Below are positions 37,875 to 49,455 of a stretch of 64,000 bases of DNA, piece after piece. This DNA comes from Hydractinia symbiolongicarpus. Its lineage: Eukaryota; Cnidaria; Hydrozoa; Anthoathecata; Hydractiniidae. The notes beneath the pieces were generated by a model. It ran no database searches. It was not told the DNA's origin and worked only from the letters and a program-made list of their open reading frames with translations. How positions within the stretch are numbered: the stretch's first letter is position 1; each line of letters opens with the position of its first letter. The stretch covers positions 20,708,501 to 20,772,500 of the forward strand of contig NC_079880.1 in the NCBI RefSeq assembly GCF_029227915.1, in the 5' to 3' direction. The position numbers and the translations under genes were made by a program.

Positions 37875-38702
37875 AGAAAAGAATGTCGACTTATTTTGTT
37901 TGAGAGATTGGATCTTTTGGAATTAGTTTGGAAACTCGTCAACAGTCAGCTGATTATATTCACTTTCATTCAACTTTTCAACTTTGTTTTTATTTGTTTT
38001 TATTTCCTTTCTGTTTCTAGTTCTTATTTTTTGCACATACTCAGCCTTAAAATTGGTTTTATAAATTTTAAACATTTTTTAAGTCATTTTGCAGTACATT
38101 ATAACCTAAGTATATAGCAAGTTTTTTAAAATTTTAAAATTTAAATTATACCCCGTTCCCTCTTTACGGCTAACTTTTTCTTGCTACGAATGGTTTGTTT
38201 AAGTTTTTGCTGAATACAGGTACCATAATGCATTGCGAATTAGCCGTAAAGGGGTGACGGGGAATTTATTCTGTGAAATACTCCGACCCGACAGATAATT
38301 CTCTGTTTGTATGTGTGTTTCTTTGGAAATGTAAAATATCTGCTTTGCCGTTGTTTTTATTTTATTTGTTTTTTCAGAAATTTTCGGTCTGATTGTTCCT
38401 ATAAATGGTTTTTACATGTGTAAATGACGTACCAAGTTTTAGAAGGCGGCGATTTATTTTTGTTGTTGTTGTTTTTATCGTCGCCGACGTTGTTGTTGCT
38501 TCTGTTGCTATCGTCGTTGTTGCTATCGTCGTTGTTGCTATCGTCGTTGTCGCTGATGTTGTCGTTGTTGTTTTGCACTCTTTCGTAGCATATGTTACAA
38601 CAAATGCTAACATACATTGTCTGAACCTGACTATTTACTGCTAGGAGAGGGTTGGGTTCTTACTTCCGATTAAGAAAACTTATTAACACGAAATTCGATA
38701 AT

Positions 38703-38808
38703 TTGGTTAACCAACCTCTTTCCCAGGGCATATTACCTTTTTAATGAATTTTCTCCGTAATAAATGCTCAAGGGACACAAGACCCTGGGGACAAGGATGT
38801 CGTTTAAC
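38703..38808. mobile_element. CTCGTCCCCAG-family MITE, longer variant
   Basis: The element 38712-38799 runs from caacctctttcccagggc to ccctggggacaaggatg and shares the internal cacaagaccctgg with the copy at 34447. Flanks ttggttaac and tcgtttaac match at 7 of 9 bases. Confidence 0.7.
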
Positions 38809-39109
38809 ATAACATTAAAATTTCCCGTTGGTACGACAACACAATAAATAAAACATCACCAAGTTTTAACACTTATATCTTTAGTAAGCTTTAAATATAT
38901 TTTAAAAATTGTGTGAGGGAAGGCTTTGGAATGCCTCTCTCCCTTACTTTCTTCCTCCCCTGACCCAAGATATTGTATTGCAAGAAAATCTTTTCTGTTT
39001 CTTTTATCGAATTTTTACTTTCACTTTTTTTAAATAACTACGCCCTCTTTTAGAAACTTCCTAGCTGTGTGAACGCGCTTCAGTAATTTTCCCTCCTTTA
39101 ACCCTGTTT

Positions 39110-39192
39110 CACCCTCGTCCCCAGGTTTTTTTGCCTTTTTGATATTAGAGAAGACGGCGAAAAAATAGAAAAAAAAACACTGGAAGCGAGGT
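39110..39192. mobile_element. Degenerate CTCGTCCCCAG-family MITE
   Basis: The left arm caccctcgtccccagg is the same as that of the intact copy at 12428. The right arm (ctggaagcgaggtcg) is diverged, and the interior has grown A-rich. Confidence 0.55.
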
Positions 39193-40536
39193 CGATTCTC
39201 AGAATCCCCCGCTTTAAATGACCAGCTTCAAATGTTGTCCATGGTGATTAAAGCGGGATAGAACATTTACATCCCACGATTTGAGGGTGATACACACGCA
39301 GGAACATGTGCAAATTCCATTCCTCAGCTGAAGTTTTCTGTTAGAGTTTTAGAGCTGGCTAACTGCTAGCTAGCTAACTTTCCTTTCTTACAGATACTTC
39401 CCATTCCTATTCATGATTGTGATTTATCTAGTAGCTGCTAACTCCCATATAAATTATTTTTAACATTAGATCAAATACATCATCATCATTAACTATAGCT
39501 AACTAATATTTCCGCCCAAAGACGGAAGTAAGTTAAAATCCCACCAAACTTTTCATCAAGATAGCTAGTAAGTTGGGTAGCTAGCTAACCAAGCTAAATT
39601 TTAAAATTGCGTTCATATGTAAAAAAAATCTGTTAAGGCAGGTTTTTTTTTTTACATATGAATTTGCCGGGATTTGCTGCTTTTCTCCATATTACAAGAA
39701 AATTTCATTTCACATCTTGAAAACAAAAAAATCTATTGCCCAATTTATCTTGTGATTTTTCCTTGGTCATGAGAAAAATACTACTATTTATAAAAATAAA
39801 TCAGTGACGTATCCAGAGTTTTTTTGGGACTACCATTTTCTTATACCCAAATTTAGGGTTTTGAGGTCCCTAGATCGCTTGGCGACACTCAAAACAGCTA
39901 AATTTTGTACAATTATTACTTGCGTTTTATTACATAATTTTTTATGTTTTTCGTTTTTAGTCTTTGTCGCTGATAAATACCTGTTAAAACTTTCTTCACA
40001 GAATTATATAATACTTACAATATAGATATATAGGCCACCTGTTAGTTTCCTGTTTTTTTATATATTGGCAACATGAAGTCTGTTCCTTGTAGATTTATTC
40101 AAGAACCTGTTCATTGTCATATTCCATATTTTTCTTCACTGTTTTACAGTAGTGATTTTTTATTAAACTTGCGAAGGGAAAAAAGAAAATTTGCACGTTT
40201 CGTAACCTGTAAGGGGTTCAACAAACTTCCGAAAGGAAAGAGAAAATTTGGATGCGTTTAGAAAAGGTTATTAACCATTTACCTCAAAATGGTGGTCAAT
40301 ATAAAGTGCTATATATTAAATCTGCAAAATTTGCCAAACTTGTTTCCAGGACTTTTCTCTCTTAATGTTTAACTGGGAAGGAAAGGAGATGTAAATGTCA
40401 AGAAAGAAGCCCTAAGAATGAAGCTGCAAAATTTTTTTTGACCAATTTTGAACATTGTGCACTAAATAAAAAATAAAAATCTCAAATAGAAAATAGACCA
40501 ATTACATTTTAAATTTTTTCACACTAACGAAAGCTT

Positions 40537-40843
40537 AAAACTGCTCTGATAAGGAATATCTATACTCTCTATAGTGCAATACGACTTGGCTTTTCTCTAT
40601 ATTTGTTAAAAGTACTTCGTAGGTATTATCACCTAACTTATCAGGACCAACTAGAGCAATGCGGAGAACTCGATCGATCGATTTAACAGCAAGTCTATTC
40701 CTTTGCTTTGTGTGAACTAATGTAAGTACAGAGAATCCTCGTTCAACATTAGCGGTACTGGGTGGAATTAATAGGGATAACTTTCCTTTCTTTGTTGTTT
40801 TACTTTTCCACTCTACCTCCTTGGGCCATTCTTTTGTGGACAT
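40537..40843 (-). pseudogene. hAT transposase C-terminal fragment
   Basis: A 102-codon minus-strand frame contains PPSTANVERGFSVLTLVHT and KQRNRLAVKSIDRVLRIAL. This is the conserved C-terminal dimerisation region of hAT-family transposases, with the usual ER-GFS and KQRNRL signatures. No upstream transposase parts (RNase H-like core, BED finger) were found nearby, so it is a 5'-truncated relic. The ATG at 40843 is probably an internal methionine. Confidence 0.8.
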
Positions 40844-41469
40844 GTTTAAAAAATATGAGACAGTTTTTTAGCCAATTGTGAACATTTAGGGTGTATGTTA
40901 CATAATTATAATTTTAAGGATCTTAGTCGATATTGTAACAATTTGGTCATGTCTTTCTCCTCAAGGAAGATAAAACTGTAACAATTAGAAATTCCCGTGA
41001 AAATTGGGCAATCTGTCAAAGAGAAATTAAGTGCAACATAAAAAACAAAAAAATGATAATAAAAGCTTTCCTTTTGAAAAAATGATACTAGTCTAATAAA
41101 GTCAAGAAAAATAATGAAAAAGACCGATTTTCGGACTAATGAAAGGTCCAGCTGTTACTATCATAAATACAACATTTTTTTCTTCAAAAACAAGAAAATG
41201 ATAATTTTTCCACTTTTAATGCAGATTATAATACAAATGTAACATTGTTGAATTTCAGCGCCCAAAGGCGAAGGAAATTCTTTAAAACCATCATTTTTTT
41301 CTTTTGGAGCATTTTTTGAGAAAAAAGACCCTGGGATTTCACGTTCCCCTGAGAGGAGGATAATATTGGTATAACTGACTAACTAACTAACCCTGTCCCA
41401 AATGGTCAATTGCAATGTCACAGATTTAAACTTTGTACCCAAGCTCCCTACGTACTAGGAAGTCATCTA

Positions 41470-41860
41470 AATGACGTTTCAGCCTAAAATTGGTATTTGT
41501 TTTTGACACAATTTGGCACAGTTAACAAAAAAAGTATGCTGAACATAATGGTGACATCAAAATTTTGTTTTTTGCCACATTTTAATGTCATTTTAGGCGA
41601 AAATTGGTCCAAAACTTAAAACTACTTTATTTTCAACAAAATTTGGCACAGTAAACAAATAAAGTATGCTGAACATGATGGTGAGATCAAAATTTTGATT
41701 TTTTGCCACCTTAAATGTCATTTTAGGCCAAAATTGGTCCAAGAATTAAAACTACTTCATTTTCGACAAAAATTGGCACAGTTAATACAAAAAGTCTGCT
41801 GAAAATGATAGTCACATCAAAATTTTGATTTTTTGTCAACTAAATGCCATTTAAGACCAT
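41470..41860. repeat. 130-bp tandem repeat, about three copies
   Basis: The motif aaTTTGGCACAGTtaac recurs at 41511, 41641 and 41771 (period 130). Each is followed by aagtatgctgaacatratgg and a long tcaaaattttgatttttgcc tract. Confidence 0.85.
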
Positions 41861-42339
41861 AAACGTTTCAATCGCAAGACTTTCATCCATGAATGATAGG
41901 CTGTATTTTTTGTTAGCAATTTCTTTTAAAATGTGAGTTTATTATGACACGTTTCGTTTTGTTTGCGTTTGTTGTTTGATATTTATCATAAATGTGCTCT
42001 GAAAGCATTAATATGCGAAATAAAAATATCTTGACCTATTCATAATGACTAGTTTTACCTATTTACAAAATTTCACCTTATTTTGTTACATAAGGCGACT
42101 TCAATTTAATTAGTTGTTCTACGGGAGAAGTCAATAGTAGCTTACGGTTGGTCAAGAATATATGGTCGGAACAACAAAAAAATAATAAAGATAACAACCG
42201 AGGAGGGTGCTACGACAACTGTTTTTTCCTATGTATTTTTGCATAACGCACGCAGTTTATATTTTTTAATAATTTGTCTCACTAAAAAATATGTAACTAG
42301 TTTTCAAGGTAAGAACTTAAAAATACTTGGATTCTCAAA

Positions 42340-42515
42340 AACTTGTTTTTAAAAGTTATGCAGCAAGAATTTTTCTTGTGTTGTTTTGAAAGTTATACAG
42401 CAAGAATTATTCTTTTGCTGCTTTGAAAGTTGTACAGAATATACTTGTATTGTTTTGAAAGTCTTACAGCAGGTTATACTTGCGCTGTTTTGAAACTTAT
42501 GCAGCAAGTTATTCT
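42340..42515. repeat. Degenerate minisatellite, about 45 bp, four copies
   Basis: Units like gttttgaaagttatacagca followed by agaattattcttgtgctg repeat four times with diverged spacers. Confidence 0.7.
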
Positions 42516-43889
42516 TCTCCTACTTAAAATAATAAAACAAACAATTTTAGTGTTTTTTTTAATATTTTTTGCGCAGTTTTATAGGAAAATCTAAATTTAA
42601 GTGCAAATTCTTTTTCGGACTATGGTTGTTTAGTTAAGACTATTTTAAAGTCTTTCGCAGCGATAAAATCATTGAGGGTGTTACGACAAGCGTATTCTAT
42701 GTTGTTTTAATTATTTTTCCTAAATGGTATCGACTGTATTACAGTTTAGCTCACGTAATTTTAAACATATGTAATAATCATAATAATGGAGGGTGTCACG
42801 ACAATAATTTGTCTTGTTTTTCACTTGTATTATAACTATTTTAGCGAAAGTAGCTAATTTTGTTATAAATCACATAAAAATTTAAAAACTTCTGTTTAAC
42901 CACATAATCATTTTTGTTATTATAAAATTAGCGCGTCGCGCATTTTAGTTTTATCGCAACAAATTACCATGAACAAAGAATCAACTTCCAGTAGCCTTAA
43001 CAACAGTGGTCCTAAGTAAAGTAACGTTATTGATTCACATAGTTAACATTCAACCAACAAAAAATAACATTGTTTATCTTCTATGCTCATTAAATTTTCA
43101 CGAGATGGGATGAGAACTTTTTTTTTCCTTTTTTTTTCTTTAAACCTGTTTTGCTTGATATTATTATTTTTTTGTTTTTGTGAAATTTAGGATCGGTCGG
43201 GCCCGTAGAACAACAAATTAAATTGCAGTCGTCTAAGTATCATTTTATGATAAAAAGATGTTTTTTTCCGATTTAGCAATGTTCACATTGCTGCCTTTAT
43301 TTTTGAACATGTCCTTGTATAAAATTGTGATTACCAACCTTGTACCCAAGGCTGTATTGATTTTGTCGTGAAACTATTCACTAGCCTACGTTCACAGACG
43401 TAGTGTTGGGCCTATAACATAGGCTAAAGCTATTGTGCACTGGATTTATTTTGAAATGGCTGAGTGAGTTAAAGTGACGGTATACCTTTTGAGCATGGTT
43501 TTTTAAATCGCGATTTTTTCAGCGATATTTAATCAAAGTTTATTCATGCATCACCAAAAAGCATTTTCAACCACCTATCAAATGGTATAAAAATAATTTG
43601 AAACTTTTTAACTCGTGAAAACTCAAGAGAGAGTACAGTGACTTCATTTACAAAACTACTTCTTTTCCAAATATCATTCGATGTTCTATAGAATCGTGAT
43701 AGATTCGTGATAGATAGATCGTTTTTGATTTATTTTACTTTTTCTAAAAAAGCCACTTTCTAACTTAAACTTTTGTCTTTAAGATGTAATATCTAGAGAA
43801 TCGTTGATTTTTTAAAATTAAAAAAAAAATCGCAAATTTGCTGAAGAAAAACTTAGAGCTTATATTTACTTAATTTACTAGTTGTTTTT

Positions 43890-44970
43890 TTTTATTACTG
43901 TGGAAAGTTTATCATTTCTTGAACATGATAGTTTAGTAGGCGACGTTTCGGGAGATCCTTCTCCCATCATCAGGCAAAGTAAAATGATGTTGAGCATGTA
44001 TTTAGATAATTACAGAGGATCGAAATTCATAAAAATTAACCAATCAGAAACGAGCTGATAATTACAGTTAATTACGGTAATTAACATTTTCGGACCTAGA
44101 TGTAGGTAACTACTTCTTCTGTAGGGCTGGTAACCAAATCTCAGGAAGTTGATACGAGATGCTGTTTATGTGTTTGTTACGTTCTACACTGTTTATGGTT
44201 TCTTTAATCTTCCTGGCCGTTGTTCTGGATTCTCTGTCAATGATTTTCTTCTCATCCCAATTAAACTGATGACTTCTGCTCCAGCTGTGGTCCGCAATTT
44301 CGTTTTTCTTCACATCTTCGTTTCTCACTGCGCACATATGTTCTTGTACTCATTGCTTAAACTTTCTTTTTGTTTCGCCTATGTACACTGCATCACAATC
44401 TTTACACAGGATTTCGTAAACAACATTGTGTTGTTCTTCCAGGTTTATTTTGTCTTTTGGTTTAGACAAAGTGCTTCTTAGGGTGTTTTAGGGAGTTAAG
44501 AATGCATTTGATCTTGTGTTGCCTCGCTAGTAGGATCTCGCTAGTACCTGGTACAAAGAGTAGGAATGCTGTTGCGATGAAATCCTCTGATGTTTCCTTG
44601 TTGTCTCCGTTGCATCTTCTCTTCATTTTATTTTCTACTTGTGTGATGACTTTATGACTGTATCCATTTGCGATTAATGCATTTCTTAGTCGAATTTCTT
44701 CTTTCCTCTCCTGTTTGTCACTGACTACGCTGTTGGCACGATTTAGTAATGAAGATACAACACTTTCTTTGCAAGATTTCCGATGCTTTGATTCGAAGTT
44801 AAGGTACTGGTCAGTGTGTGTTGTTTTACGATACACTGAAATGGAACTATTCTTGCGTTTGACCAAAGTGTCCAGGAAAGCGATACTTCCATCATGTTCA
44901 AGCTCAACAGTGAATTTGATTTGTCAATGTAAGCCGTTGATGTGTTCATGGAACTCTTCTAGATGAGATA
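43890..44970 (-). pseudogene. Penelope-like retroelement, 3' part (reverse transcriptase end plus GIY-YIG endonuclease)
   Basis: On the minus strand, from about 44960 down: the reverse transcriptase C-terminal part (GSIAFLDTLVKRKNSS, VYRKTTHTDQYLNF), a connecting region, then a GIY-YIG nuclease (AVYIGETKRKFKQ, QEHM, HSWSRSHQFNWDEKKIIDRE) ending at 44110. In-frame stops occur near GLH/QIKF (about 44925) and after KFKQ (about 44350), and the frame changes near 44470, so the copy is inactive. The non-coding 3' part (about 43930-43985) carries gagaaggatctcccgaaacg, a string I associate with the tails of such elements. The conserved reverse transcriptase core is missing. Confidence 0.85.
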
Positions 44971-45129
44971 GATAAAGAACAAAATAAGAATAAAACAGAC
45001 TGAAAATCTCAAAAGTAAGAATAGTCAGCCTTAAGTCAGACTTTACTAAATAAACATGACTAAACTTGCTTTTAGTAATCACTTGTGTCATTATTTCTAT
45101 TTATACAATAGTCTTTTTCTTATTTTAGC

Positions 45130-46215
45130 TTAAAAAAAACGAGCAACATCCAGGCTTGGTTCCATGTATCACATTCTACATCAACCAGAACCATTTGAGG
45201 CGCAGAGAGAGTGTCATGTACACAGATAGTGTGAGGTTAAGAGATATAGTCTCTCATGTAAAAAGTACACTCGGTTTGAATGCGAGTAAGAGCGCAGTGC
45301 ATTACCTCATGAGACTGAGGAGAAAAAAATCCACTTTAAGCAAGCGTCACAAATTGTTGGTTGATGCACGTGTTCCGCCCAAGCACAACATGGGAGAAAA
45401 AAGATTCATGAAGATTTTCATTTCACTTGCGCCTAAGTTAACCTGGTTAATGAGTTAGTGGAATTATGCAATAAAAACACAATCTCCTTCTCAGTTGGTA
45501 ACAAAAACAAGGTGGATGTTGGCATTTCAGCTACGAGTAGACAGGGGCAAATCAGACAATATTACATCAAATGGGACGCCCCCATTTACAATGACCACGA
45601 CTTCACCTATCCAAAAAGTAAATTAACCCCAGCAGGTTACCAGCAATTAAAGGTGATAATAACAAAATCACGCTCATTCTCTCCAACTCGGCAGTCTTTA
45701 ATAGTAATTTGAGAAAGGTCAGTTTTCTGGTCCTAAAATCAGAAATAACTAAGGTCGTAAAGGTCCGTTTTTTCTAAATCTCTATACTTCACGTTTAGTA
45801 GAAGCCATCAACATCATGGTCAACAAAAGCAGTAGTTAACCTGATGTTGTTGGGTTATTTGTGGTTAAATTTACATTTGGATTGTTTGATTATTCAATGT
45901 TACACCCCGGGGCACTCCTGTTTTAATCCTATAGAAAGATGTCGGTATTTTTTTCACCCAGCAGCTGGTAGGAGTAACACTTCCCATTAAGGTGGATGGA
46001 CAAACACCTAATTTAAATGATTCCGAAAAATGGTTAAATGTCCTTGACAATGACGCAACGATAAATAAAATCTACTATGGTTTCCAATCAAAGTAGAAAC
46101 ATTCCTATCTACAAATCTATTGGTGAAGATATCAAGTGCACCCATGATGCTATCAAAAGATTTTGTGTTGCATCCATAAAATGTTTTGTTGAATTTACAG
46201 AGCTCCAACAAAAAT
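45130..46215 (+). pseudogene. Relic of a multicopy transposase-like gene
   Basis: Broken frames at 45156-45458 and 45458-45712 continue as fragments to about 46215. Visible pieces include NASKSAVHYLMRLRRKKST, KHNMGEKRF, SFSVGNKNKVDVGI, SKLTPAGYQQL and YTPGHSCFNPIER. The last resembles the NPIE segment near the final acidic residue of DDE superfamily endonucleases. Stops and frame changes show it is dead. Assignment to a DDE family is inference. Confidence 0.5.
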
Positions 46216-48495
46216 ACCAGGGGCTGATCCAGAAATTTATTTTGGGTGTCAATAGTGCCGCAGATAGAAAATTTTTAGGCCAACAAAAATACATGGCTAT
46301 AGCATATCGTTTTCTTTTTTAGTATAGAACAAAGTTTCTTCATGAAAATATATCTTCTCTGTGATTGAAGATATAAAAAAATATAATATGAGATATAAAG
46401 TATCCCAAAATAAGAAATAATGCAATTCTGAAACATTTTAAGTTATGTGTTTCTAAGTTGGGCGCCCAAATTAGATGTCCCCAAAATCGGTATACAATGT
46501 CCAAATTGACTTGAATCAGCCCTTGAATACCGCTTTTTCGTGGAGCATTGTACGAGGAAAGCCTATTAAATTGAGTTTGTTTGTTGTACTAGAACAGATT
46601 GTGACCATTGCTCATCCTTGCCACTTCCAAAGAACCAGTTTTTAGATATTATAAATTAATTTGAAGGCACGTTTTTTCTAACATCATAACATAGTGATTT
46701 TTAACAGGTCACTATAAAACGCTCAGCGAGATGGCAGGGTTCGAATTAGAAAAGTAAATTCAGTTCACAAAAGTTTTGACACCCTGGAACGAAGTGAACC
46801 ACCATCTAGATGTGGCCTGGGAACACCTTAGATCAACTACCATTTTTCTATCGCCGTTCTCTGTTATTAAGTTTTTAAAATGCCATCTAAAAAAGCTTTT
46901 CTATCGCCGTTCTTCGTTCTTAAAATGCGATCTAAAAAGCATTTCTATCGATGCTCTTCATTCTTAAACTTTTAAAATGCGATCTAAAATGCATTTCTAT
47001 CGATGTTCTTCATTCTTAAACTTTTAAAATGCGATCTAAAAAAGCATTGCTATCGCCACTTAAAAATATTTGATTCACAATTTTATCATTTTCTTCGCAA
47101 AGTGATTCACAAAAAATAGCATTTCGATAACCCTGGATGATACAGTCGCAACTATGCTGAAATATTTCTAGTGCATCACGCATAATACCCTGCCTCACAA
47201 CAAAATATGATGTCTGCAAACATGGCTGCAGATACGCTTTTTTTCAGAAGCAGACAAAACCCGACACATGAGGTTAATGGGCCATTAATAGACATATTTG
47301 CTATATGTTAATTTCACTGTTTTCGTATCCACACTTTTGAAAGTACGTATAACCTCAGTCTTGTGTTTCTTTAAAATGTGTATAAGCGTGTAAAGCCAGA
47401 GCTTTTTATATTTAAATTTTATTAAATATATAATATATAGATATATATAATATATAAAATTTATTTCTGTGCATTTCTAGACCAAGCTTTCTTCTTGAAA
47501 AAATTTTCAGTATTAAATAATTGACCAAATGATCTATTTTTTGGATAAAAAATGACATTAAAAATTTGGCTTATTGTGGCAGTCACCATTTTTTATTCTG
47601 GACAAATTTTGGACATTCTGGAATTCAGATTCATGCTGCATTTTATTTCCGATGACTTTTTACATCTATGGATATCCTGAATAAATTTCAGCCTGTTATA
47701 AATTTTTATGGGGTTTTTCAACTTTGTATGTGCACAATTGAAAATTGATTTAAAATTGTGAAGATTTTCAATAGGCATTGATTTACATATGTTGTTTTGT
47801 AAAAGATGCTTTATGCTATGGTTATATGTTCGTACTCAGTGCCCAAAACCTAAGGTTTTAAACTAGCAAACTAGTAAACTATGATAAGTTCAAATTATGT
47901 AAATCTGGTATAGTAATGGTCTATAGAGATAAAGAAACATTACAATGCTATTTACAGTTTGAATATTTCATTTTCGTCGAGGAAATTTCCTCCAAAGCTT
48001 TTAGAATTAATTTTACAAAATTACTTTACTTACTGTTGTTAACTACAAAGTTTTATCGAAATCAACAATCAAATCAGTGCAATGTTAACTAAATCAATCA
48101 TTATATTTCACATTAATCACTTTAGTATTGCAAAATGGTTTTTTTAGAATTGATAATTTTTTTAGTAATAAATGAGCTAATGTTGGAGCAATTTTAAACT
48201 TTATTATATCTTGAAGGAAAGGAGGTGATCACAAGGAATGGTTTGGAAGGAATTCCTGACAATCATCTGCCAATTATTTATTGACAATCTTCGTTATTTT
48301 GTAAATGTGATTTTAAACTTTAAATATATTGTATTTTTAAACCTCTAAAAATAATGCCCTTCCCCCCTCCCCCCAGCACCCCCCACTCACCATCACCACC
48401 GTCACTGAAAAAAGATCCTGAAAAAACATAACAAACACCATAATGTTTGCATACATGTTTGTTTCAGGATTGTTATCTGTTTGTACTATTGCTCT
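46216..48495. other. Intergenic region upstream of PARL
   Basis: No exon recognised. It contains the 56-58 bp minisatellite at 46843-47058, an AT-rich palindromic tract at about 47410-47460, and a C-rich tract at 48360-48400. A polypyrimidine-AG (ctattttcag, ending 48511) suggests a splice acceptor just upstream of the PARL start codon, so a 5' UTR exon may lie in this region. Confidence 0.5.
46843..47058. repeat. Minisatellite of about 56-58 bp, four copies
   Basis: Repeated motif: catttctatcgatgttcttc, attcttaaacttttaaaatgc, gatctaaaa, with the gcc/gat variants mixed. Confidence 0.8.
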
Positions 48496-48525
48496 ATGTT
48501 GCTATTTTCAGGTTCCAAAGACACA

Positions 48526-49455
48526 ATGAGAATAATTACAAATTTTGTACATAAAACTTTACCAAGATGGCAGCAGAATTATATTATTACTACATTTAAA
48601 AGTAGTTTAAGTCAACAACCTCACCCCAACTTTCAATCACATCGAAGAGGAAACATAATAAAACCTGTCTTGTTTACATTTGGGGTTAGCGCTGGTGCAT
48701 TTGGCGGTTGTGCCATTTTACAATATGAACGTTTAAAAAGTAACCACAATGTGCATCCAGGAAGGAGATTTTATGGAGAGAAAGGAGTTCAGTTTCGTAA
48801 ACAGTTGAACAGATGGTGGAATAATTTGCATGAAGGTCAGAAAGTTGCAGCTAGTATTATTGGTATTAACTTACTGGTATTTACTTGCTGGCAATTTCCA
48901 GTCAATCGTGTTTTTATGACCAAATGGTTTACCTCTACGCCACTTCTCAGAAAGTCATCCCCACTATTGTGGTCATGTTTCAGTCATTCAGAAATCTGGC
49001 ATATTGGGGCAAATATGTTTGTGTTATGGAGTTTTTCCCCTCTTATCCAATCCCTGCTTGGTACCGAACAATTTATTGCATTTTATATTGCTGGCGGTAC
49101 ATTCGCGTCACTAGCAAGTCACTGTTTTAAAGTTGCAACAGCGTTATCTGTACCATCTTTAGGAGCTTCAGGAGCCTTGTTAGCCGTGTTGGCTGCTTGT
49201 TGTATTGAAAGACCCGATGCACAGTTGTCCATTTTATTTTTACCTTTTTTCACATTCTCGGCTCAAACAGCCTTGTATAGCATTATAGCACTGGATGTTA
49301 CTGGATTATTGTTACGATGGAAACTTTTTGATCATGCATGTCATTTAGGTGGAACAATGTTTGGAAGTTGGTATGTTATGTATGGACATAAAGTGACATG
49401 GGATAAAAGAGGGCCACTGATAAGTTGGTGGCATAGTATTCGAAAAGAGAAATAA
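48526..49455 (+). CDS. PARL: Mitochondrial rhomboid protease (PARL family), single coding exon
   Basis: A 309-residue frame from ATG 48526 to TAA 49455. PARL is the inner-mitochondrial-membrane rhomboid protease that cleaves substrates such as PINK1 and PGAM5 within the membrane. The N-terminus (about residues 1-45) is basic and free of acidic residues, as expected for a targeting sequence. The rhomboid core follows: FSHSEIWHIGANMFVLWSF (the WR-like loop and HxxxN segment), catalytic Ser215 in LGASGAL, and catalytic His273 in HACHLGG. The YVMYGH tail matches animal PARL. Length is somewhat shorter than human PARL (379 residues), mainly in the N-terminus. A longer start (ATG 48496) is open but would cross the likely acceptor at 48511. 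The coding part is intronless, unlike the other genes in this window. A candidate poly(A) signal AATAAA is at 49848-49853. Confidence 0.93.
   Translation: MRIITNFVHKTLPRWQQNYIITTFKSSLSQQPHPNFQSHRRGNIIKPVLFTFGVSAGAFGGCAILQYERLKSNHNVHPGRRFYGEKGVQFRKQLNRWWNNLHEGQKVAASIIGINLLVFTCWQFPVNRVFMTKWFTSTPLLRKSSPLLWSCFSHSEIWHIGANMFVLWSFSPLIQSLLGTEQFIAFYIAGGTFASLASHCFKVATALSVPSLGASGALLAVLAACCIERPDAQLSILFLPFFTFSAQTALYSIIALDVTGLLLRWKLFDHACHLGGTMFGSWYVMYGHKVTWDKRGPLISWWHSIRKEK

Larger units (their letters stand above)
37875..40530. other. Intergenic region with simple repeats and MITE copies
   Basis: It holds the presumed 3' UTR of the PAN-like gene, a GTT/CGT trinucleotide tract at about 38460-38575, MITEs at 38712-38799 and 39110-39192, and gctagcta-type simple sequence at 39360-39600. 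Open frames through the trinucleotide tract encode only poly-Val or poly-Asn/Thr stretches and are not genes. Confidence 0.55.

Noticed and set aside
38374-38644. Three overlapping low-complexity frames
   Set aside because: All run through a GTT/CGT trinucleotide tract; poly-Val or poly-Asn/Thr with no other content.
44149-44481. 110-codon plus-strand frame
   Set aside because: Shadow of the minus-strand GIY-YIG part of the Penelope relic.
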